From Flavobacterium sp. Root420 (lineage in GTDB: Bacteria > Bacteroidota > Bacteroidia > Flavobacteriales > Flavobacteriaceae), in NCBI RefSeq assembly GCF_001427905.1, contig NZ_LMEF01000023.1, positions 226,687 to 290,686 on the forward strand: a stretch of DNA of 64,000 nt. The letters are read 5' to 3'. This document shows, one piece after another, positions 44,977 to 53,480 of this stretch. The position numbers were made by a program, and so were the translations under genes. The notes below the pieces were generated by a model. It was not told the DNA's origin, ran no database searches, and saw nothing but the letters and a program-made list of their open reading frames with translations. The stretch's first letter is position 1. The number at the start of each line of letters is the position of its first letter.

Positions 44977-45408
44977 TTATCTCATTTTTTTATAAAACAA
45001 ACCCGGTCCGTCAAACATTCGCCATGTACTTGTTAATAAACCTTCTGAATTTACATATAGATCTTCGCTTAAATCTCCAAAACAGCTTCCAATGATGTCA
45101 TTGTCTTCCTTGTAAGTCAATTTTATATGTGTCTTATTTTGATTTTTTATAATCTCAAATTTTCCAGACGCATAAGTTTTTGTTGTTTCTTCTATTCTTA
45201 TTTTTATAAAAGTACTATCTTTTTTAAAATCATAAAATTCCTGCCATTGGGGATTCCCGTTAATATAAAATGACGGAATAAAGACTCCTGTCATTTTAGT
45301 CAGTTTCCATTTTCCGTAATAATTTGGTGCGACCACACGATCAACCTCATTATTAGAACAAGAAATATGGCAAAACATTAATATAAAAACAACTCCAAAC
45401 TTCTTCAT
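44977..45408 (-). CDS. Lipocalin-like lipoprotein, unknown function
   Basis: A 143-aa lipoprotein: signal peptide and lipid Cys17 (FCHISC). The mature part begins YYGKWKLTKMTG, the short GxW entry of lipocalin-like domains, with beta-strands to the end. A ligand cannot be named. It lies between two terminators (44916-44950 and 45496-45527) and is probably transcribed alone. Confidence 0.7.
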   Translation of the reverse strand: MKKFGVVFILMFCHISCSNNEVDRVVAPNYYGKWKLTKMTGVFIPSFYINGNPQWQEFYDFKKDSTFIKIRIEETTKTYASGKFEIIKNQNKTHIKLTYKEDNDIIGSCFGDLSEDLYVNSEGLLTSTWRMFDGPGLFYKKMR

Positions 45409-45495
45409 AACTATTTTTTAAGTTTTTTGATTTACTTACTAGATAAAGGTTTCGTTAAAAGGTTGCTTTTATTTGTTAAAATTATTTATTAAACG

Positions 45496-45527
45496 AAAAA
45501 ACTCTACTATTTAAAAGCAGAGTTTTT
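45496..45527 (-). terminator. Terminator after the PSD-family gene
   Basis: Stem aaaactct/agagtttt with a 13-base loop (45497-45527) and T-run on the minus strand, 25 bases past the stop at 45553. Confidence 0.75.
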
Positions 45528-45552
45528 ATATAATTTTACTATAAAATTTAAT

Positions 45553-46833
45553 TTATAATACAGTTGCAATTTTAGATTTTAAAGGAATATTACTGGAATT
45601 TAAGCCTGGCTTTTGACCATGCATATCAAACGCAAGCTTTACCTGAGGACCAAAAAATAGACAGTGTGTTGAACCTCCAAAATGAAACATTCCAAGTTGA
45701 TCTCCTTTTTTGACATGTTGACCTTCATAAACGGTTATTTCGCAGGAAGAAACTTCGGCCATTCCAACCGGCATAAAACACATTAATCCTATTTTTGGAT
45801 TGTCAGCTTGTATAAAAATAAGTGCTCTTGTGGCTAGTTCAGTAATATAACCTTGAGAATCATTTGGCCCCGCATCGTCAAACCCTTCAGAAATTGCTTC
45901 TGCATAATAAGTTCCGTCAACAGTATATGCTTTAACGATGGTGCCACTCACCGGGCTATGCCAGCGATGGTAACTTAAAGCACTCAAAAAAGCCTGATAG
46001 ATAGTTCCGCCAATAAATTTTTCTGTAAAAGAATCTCCAGCCATCATATGTTCAACAGAATATGGCTGTGCTTTTATCCAAAATTTATCCCTGCCATTTA
46101 CTTTTTCAGCAATTCTGTAAGGAGCAGATTCGCAGGCGTTAGTAATTACATTATTATCGTCCGGACTTGCCAAAGGTCTCCGTCCCGGTCTAAATTCACG
46201 AGTAAAAAAATTATCCCAGGATGTAAATCCATGATGTTCTAATTCAGGCTGGCAAATAAATTCGGTATCAAAATTAGGCATCGCTTTCATCGCAGCTGCT
46301 CCAAACCAGCCTTTTTTAGGATCTTTATTTAAAACAGCACAAGAATCAGCTGATTTTAGGAAAATCCCCCATTCGTTCAACATTTTTTTGAATTGCTTAT
46401 TTACTTTTTCACTTAAAAATGCAGCGTAGCCAGCTTCAGTTCCCATTGACCAGTCTAAAATGGCATTAATAGGGAAACCAACAACTCCCGTTGTATTAAA
46501 TTCAGGAGCATTCGTCATAATAGTATTAAACAATTGCAGCATATGATGATAATCACGAACCTGTTTATTTCCGGCAGGATCTTTTCTGTACTTCTTTGGA
46601 ACCTGACTAAACATCAAATTAAAATACATAAATACTTCGGGGTCGTTTTCTATAAAAGACTTAAATTCAGCAATAACAGGCAATAATTGTTTTGGATTTT
46701 TATCCGTTTCCTCAATTAAAACATTCATCCACTCCTGAAGAATCTTTTTATCAGAAGGAAGCCATTCTCCTACTCTAAAAGGTGCCTGAACATGGTTGTT
46801 TTCGATTGTTTCTGTAAATTTGATTGTTTCCAT
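45553..46833 (-). CDS. PSD-family decarboxylase with PsiD-like N-terminal domain
   Basis: A 426-aa protein of the phosphatidylserine decarboxylase superfamily. The C-terminal half (about 195-425) is the pyruvoyl enzyme; self-cleavage would occur at GGST (G386-G387-S388), giving a pyruvoyl group on Ser388. HRWHSPVSGTI is the substrate-side motif. The N-terminal half (about 30-190, LNEWGIFLKS, DWSMGTEAGYAAF) resembles the domain found before the catalytic part in the fungal L-tryptophan decarboxylase PsiD. A plain PSD is about half this length. So the substrate may be an amino acid or another amine rather than phosphatidylserine. Confidence 0.85.
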   Translation of the reverse strand: METIKFTETIENNHVQAPFRVGEWLPSDKKILQEWMNVLIEETDKNPKQLLPVIAEFKSFIENDPEVFMYFNLMFSQVPKKYRKDPAGNKQVRDYHHMLQLFNTIMTNAPEFNTTGVVGFPINAILDWSMGTEAGYAAFLSEKVNKQFKKMLNEWGIFLKSADSCAVLNKDPKKGWFGAAAMKAMPNFDTEFICQPELEHHGFTSWDNFFTREFRPGRRPLASPDDNNVITNACESAPYRIAEKVNGRDKFWIKAQPYSVEHMMAGDSFTEKFIGGTIYQAFLSALSYHRWHSPVSGTIVKAYTVDGTYYAEAISEGFDDAGPNDSQGYITELATRALIFIQADNPKIGLMCFMPVGMAEVSSCEITVYEGQHVKKGDQLGMFHFGGSTHCLFFGPQVKLAFDMHGQKPGLNSSNIPLKSKIATVL

Positions 46834-46918
46834 AATAAAGAAAGTTTAATGTTAGATTTAATGTTTTTGGCAGAGATTTTAGAAATCAATTTATTTATCT
46901 TTAACTAAAACTCATAAA

Positions 46919-46926
46919 CAAAGATA
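46919..46926 (-). promoter_or_regulatory. -7 promoter box of the PSD-family gene
   Basis: TATCTTTG on the minus strand, perfect, 86 bases before the ATG. No clear -33 partner. Confidence 0.4.
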
Positions 46927-47113
46927 CTATTATGTAGGATAATTTTTAGTTTTAAATATAGAATTATTTAAAAATCAGGTATTTATACGTACAAAAAACA
47001 TTTTAATTTTCAACCCAAAGCAAAGTACTTCTTTTTGTCACAGTATAAATTCTAAAAAATATTGATTTTCAAATTTCCCAATTAAAATCTATCTTCGCTT
47101 TTCCAAAGATGAA

Positions 47114-47180
47114 AGAAAATAGAGTATAGAATAAAGAGAATAGATTCTGCCTATGTTCTTTATTCTATGCTCTATTTTCT
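47114..47180. repeat. agaataaag palindrome before recG
   Basis: A 24-base arm (47114-47137) meets its complement at 47157-47180 with a single mismatch. The words agaataaag and agaaaatag also occur at 34530-34560, 40577-40690 and 53399-53430. Confidence 0.8.
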
Positions 47181-47215
47181 AAAATCTAAATCGTTTCTAA
47201 AATCTAAAATAATTA

Positions 47216-49324
47216 ATGTCTAACAATCTCCTTGAAACCCCGATCGAATACTTAAAAGGCGTTGGTCCGAGTCGTGGCCAGTTGCTTCGTAAGGAATTGG
47301 GCATTCATAAATACGGAGATTTAGTTAATTTTTTTCCGAATAGGTATATTGACAGGACTCGTTATTATAAAATAAATGAGCTTCAAAATACTGGAACCGA
47401 AGTTCAGATTATTGGAAAAATCATCAACATAAAAACAGTTGAATTTGCGAAAAACAAGAAGCGTTTGGTTGCCACTTTCGTGGATGATACAGGCCAAATT
47501 GATTTGAATTGGTTTCAGGGCCATAAATGGATTCGTGAAAGTTTAAAACTGAATGAAGTTTGTGTGATTTTTGGAAAATGTGCTTTGTATGGAAGCCAAT
47601 TTAGTATGGCGCATCCGGAAATTGAGTTATTAAGCGAACACGAAAAAAGCCTTCGTTCAGCCATGCAACCGATCTATCCTTCTACAGAAACACTTGCAAA
47701 CAGAGGGATTTCAAACCGAACTATTAATAAAATGATGGAGCAATTGTTTTTGGAAACCCAAGCCTTGTTTACTGAAACTTTTCCGCCTTATTTAATTGAA
47801 GAATTAAAATTAATTCCAAAAAGAGCGGCCTTATTTAATATTCATTTTCCAAAAAGCACTGATGCTTTGGCGAAAGCCCAATTTCGATTAAAATTTGAAG
47901 AATTGTTTTTTATTCAGCTTCAATTAATTACTAAGAACCTAATTCGGAAACATAAAATAAAAGGGCATCCCTTTACCAAAGTGGGTGAACTTTTTAATGA
48001 ATTTTATCAAAATCACTTGCCATTTGAACTTACGAATGCTCAAAAAAGAGTAATAAAAGAAATTCGTGCAGACATGGGAAGCAATGCCCAAATGAACCGA
48101 TTATTACAAGGAGATGTGGGTTCCGGAAAAACTATTGTGGCTTTTATGAGCATGCTGTTGGCTATTGATAATGGTTTTCAGGCATGTTTAATGGCTCCGA
48201 CAGAAATTCTGGCAAATCAGCATTTTATTGGTTTATCTGAATTGGCTAAAACATTAAATCTTACTATCAAAATACTGACAGGATCAACCAAAACTGCGGC
48301 TAGAAAAGTAATTCACGAAGAACTTGAAAATGGCAGTTTACACATTTTAATAGGTACTCACGCTTTACTGGAAGATAAAGTACAATTTCAAAATTTAGGT
48401 TTGGCTGTAATTGATGAGCAACATCGTTTTGGTGTAGAACAACGTTCGAAATTATGGAAGAAAAATGATATTCCGCCACACGTTTTAGTAATGACCGCTA
48501 CTCCTATCCCCAGAACTTTGGCGATGAGTTTATACGGAGATTTAGATATATCTGTAATTGATGAATTGCCACCTGGCAGAAAACCAATTCAGACTGTACA
48601 TCGTTTTGACAGTAATCGTTTGAAAGTTTGGAAATTCCTTCGTGACGAAATTGCTTTAGGAAGGCAAATTTATATCGTTTATCCGTTGATTCAGGAATCT
48701 GAAAAAATGGATTATAAAGATTTGATGGACGGTTACGAAAGTATCTCGCGTGATTTTCCGCTGCCTCAATATTCCATTTCAATTTTGCATGGAAAAATGA
48801 AACCAGCAGATAAAGATGCTGAAATGAAACGCTTTTCTGAAGGAAAAACCAATATTATGGTGGCTACAACCGTAATTGAAGTTGGTGTAAATGTTCCGAA
48901 TGCGAGTGTAATGATTATTGAAAGTGCTGAACGTTTTGGATTGTCACAGTTACACCAATTACGTGGCCGTGTTGGTCGTGGCGCCGAACAAAGTTATTGC
49001 ATTTTAATGACGAGTCACAAATTAAGTGCTGATAGTAAAACCCGTATGGAAACTATGGTTCAAACGAATGATGGTTTTGAAATTGCAGAAGTCGACCTGA
49101 AACTACGTGGTCCCGGAGATTTAATGGGAACACAACAAAGCGGTGTTTTAAACCTTCAGATTGCGGATATAGTCAGAGATCGTGATATTTTAAGTTTAGC
49201 CCGAAATTATGCAATGAAAATTCTAAAAGAAGACGGCCCTCTCCAAAAACCAGAACATGCTGTACTAAAAGCTGTATTTATAGAATTGACGAAGAAGAAA
49301 AACATTTGGAATTATATTTCTTAA
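47216..49324 (+). CDS. recG: ATP-dependent DNA helicase RecG
   Basis: RecG remodels stalled replication forks and recombination junctions. The 702-aa protein has the wedge/OB domain (about 50-150, IIGKIINIKTVEFAK), helicase Walker A GDVGSGKTIVA (about 302), DEQH box (IDEQHRFGVEQR), TATPIPRTLAMS, and the C-terminal TRG motif (QLHQLRGRVGRG to the end). All motifs are intact. It stands alone between two word-repeat spacers. Confidence 0.96.
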   Translation: MSNNLLETPIEYLKGVGPSRGQLLRKELGIHKYGDLVNFFPNRYIDRTRYYKINELQNTGTEVQIIGKIINIKTVEFAKNKKRLVATFVDDTGQIDLNWFQGHKWIRESLKLNEVCVIFGKCALYGSQFSMAHPEIELLSEHEKSLRSAMQPIYPSTETLANRGISNRTINKMMEQLFLETQALFTETFPPYLIEELKLIPKRAALFNIHFPKSTDALAKAQFRLKFEELFFIQLQLITKNLIRKHKIKGHPFTKVGELFNEFYQNHLPFELTNAQKRVIKEIRADMGSNAQMNRLLQGDVGSGKTIVAFMSMLLAIDNGFQACLMAPTEILANQHFIGLSELAKTLNLTIKILTGSTKTAARKVIHEELENGSLHILIGTHALLEDKVQFQNLGLAVIDEQHRFGVEQRSKLWKKNDIPPHVLVMTATPIPRTLAMSLYGDLDISVIDELPPGRKPIQTVHRFDSNRLKVWKFLRDEIALGRQIYIVYPLIQESEKMDYKDLMDGYESISRDFPLPQYSISILHGKMKPADKDAEMKRFSEGKTNIMVATTVIEVGVNVPNASVMIIESAERFGLSQLHQLRGRVGRGAEQSYCILMTSHKLSADSKTRMETMVQTNDGFEIAEVDLKLRGPGDLMGTQQSGVLNLQIADIVRDRDILSLARNYAMKILKEDGPLQKPEHAVLKAVFIELTKKKNIWNYIS

Positions 49325-49587
49325 GGTTCAAAGCTATAAGGGCTCAAAGGGACAGAGGTTTTTGAAAACCTAAAGCTAAAAAAACTCAGTGTAATTGTCT
49401 TTGGCAAGAGTGGTTAGACTGGGTGCAAATTTTTGATTTGAATATTTTCTTCGATACAATGAAGCTATCAATTTTAATTATCTCTTTTTTGGAATTATAT
49501 TAGTTAAGTTCCTAAGTCTCTAAGATTCTAAGTCACTAAGCTTTAATCTTAGTGACTTAGAATCTTAGAGACTTAGGAACTTAAAAA
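49325..49587. repeat. Spacer after recG with a 37-bp perfect palindrome
   Basis: Left part: word repeats (gttcaaag, gggctcaaaggga). Right part: a perfect inverted repeat, arms 49504-49540 and 49548-49584 (37 bases each, 7-base loop), made of ctaag words (for example ctaagattctaag). It ends three bases before the stop of the PAS gene on the minus strand. I see no gene in the gap. Confidence 0.9.
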
Positions 49588-50193
49588 TTATTTCTTTTTA
49601 GGCGCTTCTTTCTTTTCAAAGAGACCATTAAAAAGACCTTTACTCACTTTGTTTTTATCATCTTTTCCTGTTGCAACAAGATGATCAATATATTCCATAT
49701 ATGTTTTTTTGCGTTCCTCTAAAAAGCCAGTCAAATAGTCTTCAGCTGCTAACATTCCACTGGCTTCTTCGATATGTAAAAGCTTTTTATACAGAGGTTC
49801 GATGAACTTTACAATAATATCCTCTGAAACGGATTTTCTTGTTCCAAAATATCCCACGATCTCACCATCAGAATCGGCTACGATTTTAAAATCGGTAATT
49901 ACCCAATAATATCTACCCGTTTTAGACATATTCTTGATGATGGCATGAATGTTTTTACCCGATTTAATACTATCCCATAGCAATTTAAAAATCACTTTAG
50001 GCATGTCAGGATGGCGAATTAAATTATGAGGCTGTCCAATAAGCTCAAATTCATCATAACCGGAAACGTCAATAAAATCTTCATTGGCGTATAAAATGGT
50101 TCCTTTTGTATCTGTTTTACTGAGTAGTACTTTATTCTTATTCCAATCAACTTCTCTGTCTGATGGGATCGGGCGGGTAATTCTGGTATCCAT
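49588..50193 (-). CDS. PAS-domain protein, Aer-like sensor without output domain
   Basis: A 201-aa cytosolic protein. The PAS fold (about residues 20-125) has the Aer-type sequence GTILYANEDFIDVSGYDEFELIG and IRHPDMPK, the pattern of redox-sensing PAS domains. The rest is a helical segment and a basic tail (KKEAPKKK). There is no chemotaxis or kinase output domain. It is followed on the same strand (96-base gap) by a membrane sensor gene, so the two may work together. Flavin binding is inferred from Aer similarity only. Confidence 0.85.
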   Translation of the reverse strand: MDTRITRPIPSDREVDWNKNKVLLSKTDTKGTILYANEDFIDVSGYDEFELIGQPHNLIRHPDMPKVIFKLLWDSIKSGKNIHAIIKNMSKTGRYYWVITDFKIVADSDGEIVGYFGTRKSVSEDIIVKFIEPLYKKLLHIEEASGMLAAEDYLTGFLEERKKTYMEYIDHLVATGKDDKNKVSKGLFNGLFEKKEAPKKK

Positions 50194-50289
50194 AAATTTT
50201 GTATTTAAAATTAATATGTAATTACATTCTGAGTATAGTATTCAATTGCATAAAGTATAAATTATTTGATTACAATAAGTTAGAAATCT

Positions 50290-51150
50290 TTAGTGTGATG
50301 GTCTACTATTGATTGACTTAACATGAATATCATTAACCATATCATCAATTTTTTTGGCACTTTCACGCATCATATCTAAATAACTTAAAAGCTGATCGTT
50401 ATCCGTATGGTCTTTTGATACATCAATAAGTTTTAACACTGAACTTACTGGCAATTTCAGATCTAATGTGGTTCTGTGTACAAAATCATTATATTCTTTA
50501 GTGGCAGATAATGAACTATATTTTGCCGATGCCAATTTCATATTTTCCAATTCATATTCATCAGATATTTTAGAAATATGGTTTTGGCTATGCGCTTTAA
50601 AATAGTAAGCCCAATATCCGTTCATAAAGAAAACGACAGCAGCTAATATTACATGAATAATAAACGTTTCCATATCGAAATTCACTTGCGAAAAATACAA
50701 TTGTATTCCTTTTGGATCTGTGTAAATAAAGTTTTGCATATAAGCCAAAACTCCATGATGCAAGACAACTAAAAGCGTAAGTGGAATTTGTAATTTCCAG
50801 TTTTGATAAATAATCAGGATTGTGCTGGCAATAAAAACCGTAAAGTGCATTTCGAACAAACCATGCATCTGATAAATATATTGCGCCATAAAAATGGCAA
50901 GCACAACCGATAATACATATTGATAAAATTTGGATTTTTTAAGAAAAAATTTTGCCGAATAATACGCTAATAGATTTAATGTTCCCACTCCTGCTCCAAT
51001 CTCCCAGGTATCATATTTAAAAGCCAGAGCGATCCCGAGTAGAAAATAAATGGCAAGAACATAATTAATAATCGTATCTGATTTTTGTGTCATTGTAGAC
51101 ATAAAATTGTACAGGTAATCCTGTTCATTCAAACTAGCTTTTACTTTCAT
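50290..51150 (-). CDS. Six-helix membrane sensor with a degenerate histidine-kinase helix
   Basis: A 286-aa protein. About six transmembrane helices (25-185) hold several histidines (H96, H102, H131, H132, H166). A similar helix-rich sensor region is used by some chemotaxis receptors. Residues about 222-275 look like a DHp (HisKA) helix pair: LDLKLP (229-234) stands where kinases have HDLRTP, so the phospho-acceptor histidine is replaced by Leu229. No ATPase domain follows. It therefore cannot autophosphorylate, and may dimerise with or tune another kinase. Confidence 0.6.
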   Translation of the reverse strand: MKVKASLNEQDYLYNFMSTMTQKSDTIINYVLAIYFLLGIALAFKYDTWEIGAGVGTLNLLAYYSAKFFLKKSKFYQYVLSVVLAIFMAQYIYQMHGLFEMHFTVFIASTILIIYQNWKLQIPLTLLVVLHHGVLAYMQNFIYTDPKGIQLYFSQVNFDMETFIIHVILAAVVFFMNGYWAYYFKAHSQNHISKISDEYELENMKLASAKYSSLSATKEYNDFVHRTTLDLKLPVSSVLKLIDVSKDHTDNDQLLSYLDMMRESAKKIDDMVNDIHVKSINSRPSH

Positions 51151-51176
51151 AATTTTAGGTAATGTTAAGGTTAGAT

Positions 51177-51773
51177 TTATTTAGTGCATTTTGGTAACGA
51201 ACATCCATAAGCCCGGAGGGCTAACGCATCAAATGAAGGGGCATTTGTATGACTTAATAAAGAATCTATTGCCTGCTGGGCATAATTACTATCGGCATTG
51301 GTGCAATATCTGGTTTTATTGTAATTGCCGCGATAATATAAGTTTTGAGAAGCATCGACGAGAACTGCCTGAGGCGTTGAGAAAACACCACAATTTTTTG
51401 CTATTTCTTCATCAAAATAAACAGGGATTTTTGCGTCAAATTTGTTCTGAATTTCTTCTATTGTAAAAGTTTTTTCTTTGTTTAGAACCACAATTTTAAA
51501 ATTGATTCTGTCTCCGTATTTTTTAATCAGGCCACTAACGTGGGGTATATTAAAACGTGAACACGGACAATCAGGATTAAAAAAATGGATAAAAACAGGT
51601 CTTTGATCTGTCACACAACATTTTAAATCAATTTTACTCCCCATGGCTATCTCATAGTAACCTTTAGGAACTGGTGTAGGCAAACTGTATTTAAATTCAT
51701 TTTGCCAAAACAAATAAGAAATTGCAACAAGTAAAAAAGTAAACCATAAACCAAGAAGTAATTTTTTCTTCAT
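51177..51773 (-). CDS. Thioredoxin-fold membrane-anchored protein (possibly DUF6436)
   Basis: A 198-aa protein anchored by one N-terminal helix (about 5-23), with the rest outside the cytoplasm. The thioredoxin-like part has PDCPCSRFN (a CPC site in place of CxxC), FSTPQAVLVD with the cis-proline, and a C-terminal tail with further Cys (YCT, GCSLPKC). A redox or metal-binding role is likely. The DUF6436 assignment is tentative. It lies 26 bases upstream of the membrane sensor and may be co-transcribed with it. Confidence 0.75.
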   Translation of the reverse strand: MKKKLLLGLWFTFLLVAISYLFWQNEFKYSLPTPVPKGYYEIAMGSKIDLKCCVTDQRPVFIHFFNPDCPCSRFNIPHVSGLIKKYGDRINFKIVVLNKEKTFTIEEIQNKFDAKIPVYFDEEIAKNCGVFSTPQAVLVDASQNLYYRGNYNKTRYCTNADSNYAQQAIDSLLSHTNAPSFDALALRAYGCSLPKCTK

Positions 51774-52300
51774 AAATAGACGATTTTTAATTTAAAATAT
51801 AAACAGTTGTTAATTTATTGACCTGTAAAAACAAAAAAATTAACTCAATAGAAATAAAAAACCTACACATATTAACGTTTAACATGCAAAATCATTAATA
51901 TTCTCACAAAAAAATCATAATATTGTTTAACGTTATCAATGTTACAAATAAAATCGATAAACAACAAAATAAATCAGACAAAATACAGCAAAAAAACATT
52001 ATATACGTTTTTTCTTACTTTACAAACGCGTAATTTTACTTTTTTTTTAAGTAAAAACTTAATAAAATTGTATTTATAAATACTGTTTCTTCACTTTTTT
52101 ACATCAATTATTTAAGTATAAAAAACTTTTTTTGCCACTACATTAAACCTTTGTAAACAGAAACAGTCTTATATAGAATCTAATTTAAAAACTTGTACAT
52201 ACAAATGTTAAATAATGGCCCAACCTCTTTCGATTACGGTTCAAAAAGTTAAATTTGTAAGCTACTAAAAACAATCCCAAAAAACATTTACCTCAATTTT
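51774..52300. other. Long AT-rich gene-free interval before the efflux operon
   Basis: No gene is visible in 527 bases. It carries many short A/T runs and the efflux promoter box near 52250. Several tnaaacg-like words recur but I can assign no regulator binding site with confidence. Confidence 0.4.
52228..52257 (+). promoter_or_regulatory. Promoter of the efflux operon
   Basis: TAAATTTG at 52250-52257, a perfect -7 box, with TTT at 52228-52230 (19-base spacer) as a weak -33 element, 43 bases before the ATG at 52301. Confidence 0.6.
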
Positions 52301-53362
52301 ATGAAAGTAAAAAATCTAGTTTATGCCCTGTTAATTATAGTACTCGGAGGGTTTATTGCCTACAGAGTTGTTTCTAACAAAAGTAAAAACGACGAGTCTA
52401 AAAAGTCCGGCGATAAAGACCGCCCTACAACTGTAACAGGTATTGTGGTTAAAACTTCCACATTTGATAATAACCTGTCATTATCCGGATCTGTGGAAGC
52501 CAATGAGCAAATAGAAATTCACAGTGAAGTTTCAGGAATTGTTGAAGGTATTTATTTTACTGAAGGCACATATGTAAATAAAGGCCAGGTACTATTTAAG
52601 GTAAATGATATTGAATTAAGAGCACAACTAAGACAAGCCCAAACTAAAGAAGGTTTGGCAGCTGAAAATGAAAGAAGAGCAAAATTATTACTTCAAAAAG
52701 AAGCTATTAGTCAGGAAGAATTTGATGTTGCAAATGCAGACTATGCTTCTATGAAAGCACAGACGCAATTAATTAAGGCTCAAATTGCCAAAACTTCTGT
52801 AAAAGCACCATTTTCAGGAAAAATTGGTTTACGCTCTATTTCGCCAGGAACTTATATAACGCCAACTGTTTTGGTAGCAAAATTAGTCAATACCGGAAAA
52901 TTAAAAATAACGTTCTCTATTCCTGAAAAATATGCCTCGCAAGTAAAATCAGGTTCAACTATAGATTTTTCAGTTTCAGGATCTGATAAAGTGTATTCAG
53001 CAAAAATATATGCTATTGAACCAGAGGTAGAAGTAGCAACCCGTACTTTACAAATTCGCGCTATTGCAGATAATATAGATGGAAAACTTTTTCCTGGAAC
53101 TTTTGCTGATGTAAAACTACCTTTAAATATTATTAAGGATGCAATTGTAGTTCCTTCAGAAGCTATAGTTCCTGTACAAGACGGGAAAAAGGTGTATATC
53201 GCCAATATGGGAAAAGCTAAAGAAGTTATGGTTGATGCAACAACAAGAACAGATGCTTCAATTTTAATTCTTTCAGGATTAAAAGCAGGTGACACCCTGA
53301 TTACAAGTGGAGTTATGTCATTGAAAAATGAAGCACCTATAAAAGTTCAGGTTAAAAAATAG
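52301..53362 (+). CDS. RND efflux periplasmic adaptor subunit
   Basis: A 353-aa membrane-fusion protein linking the inner-membrane RND pump to the outer-membrane channel. One N-terminal anchor helix (about 7-22), a lipoyl-like barrel half (VEANEQIEIHSEVSG), a coiled-coil hairpin (about 115-165), the second lipoyl half (KAPFSGKIGLRSISPG), then the beta-barrel and membrane-proximal domain. It is the first gene of a three-gene operon with the permease and TolC-type channel. Confidence 0.93.
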   Translation: MKVKNLVYALLIIVLGGFIAYRVVSNKSKNDESKKSGDKDRPTTVTGIVVKTSTFDNNLSLSGSVEANEQIEIHSEVSGIVEGIYFTEGTYVNKGQVLFKVNDIELRAQLRQAQTKEGLAAENERRAKLLLQKEAISQEEFDVANADYASMKAQTQLIKAQIAKTSVKAPFSGKIGLRSISPGTYITPTVLVAKLVNTGKLKITFSIPEKYASQVKSGSTIDFSVSGSDKVYSAKIYAIEPEVEVATRTLQIRAIADNIDGKLFPGTFADVKLPLNIIKDAIVVPSEAIVPVQDGKKVYIANMGKAKEVMVDATTRTDASILILSGLKAGDTLITSGVMSLKNEAPIKVQVKK

Positions 53363-53366
53363 TTTT

Positions 53367-53478
53367 GAGTTATGAATTTTGAGTTATGAGTTTTTCAACC
53401 CATTCTCTATATTCTATTTTCTTTATTCTAAAAATCTAAAATCAATCCCGACGCTTCGGGACTAAAATTTAAAACTTA
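53367..53478. repeat. Word-repeat spacer inside the efflux operon
   Basis: Contains gagttatgaattttgagtta followed by tgag, ttctatattctattttc words, gattttaga-like aaatctaaaatc, and a tcccga/tcggga hairpin around 53446-53461. It lies between adaptor and permease genes. Confidence 0.5.
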
Positions 53479-53480
53479 AC

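Larger units (their letters stand above)
46834..47215. other. Interval between PSD-family and recG genes
   Basis: No gene is visible in 382 bases. On the left is a TATCTTTG box (46919-46926) for the minus-strand gene. On the right is a large word palindrome (47114-47180) followed by gatttctaaaatc-like words that run up to the recG ATG. Confidence 0.5.

Noticed and set aside
52852..53295. 147-codon open frame opposite the efflux adaptor gene
   Set aside because: Antisense shadow; the adaptor frame has full domain support.
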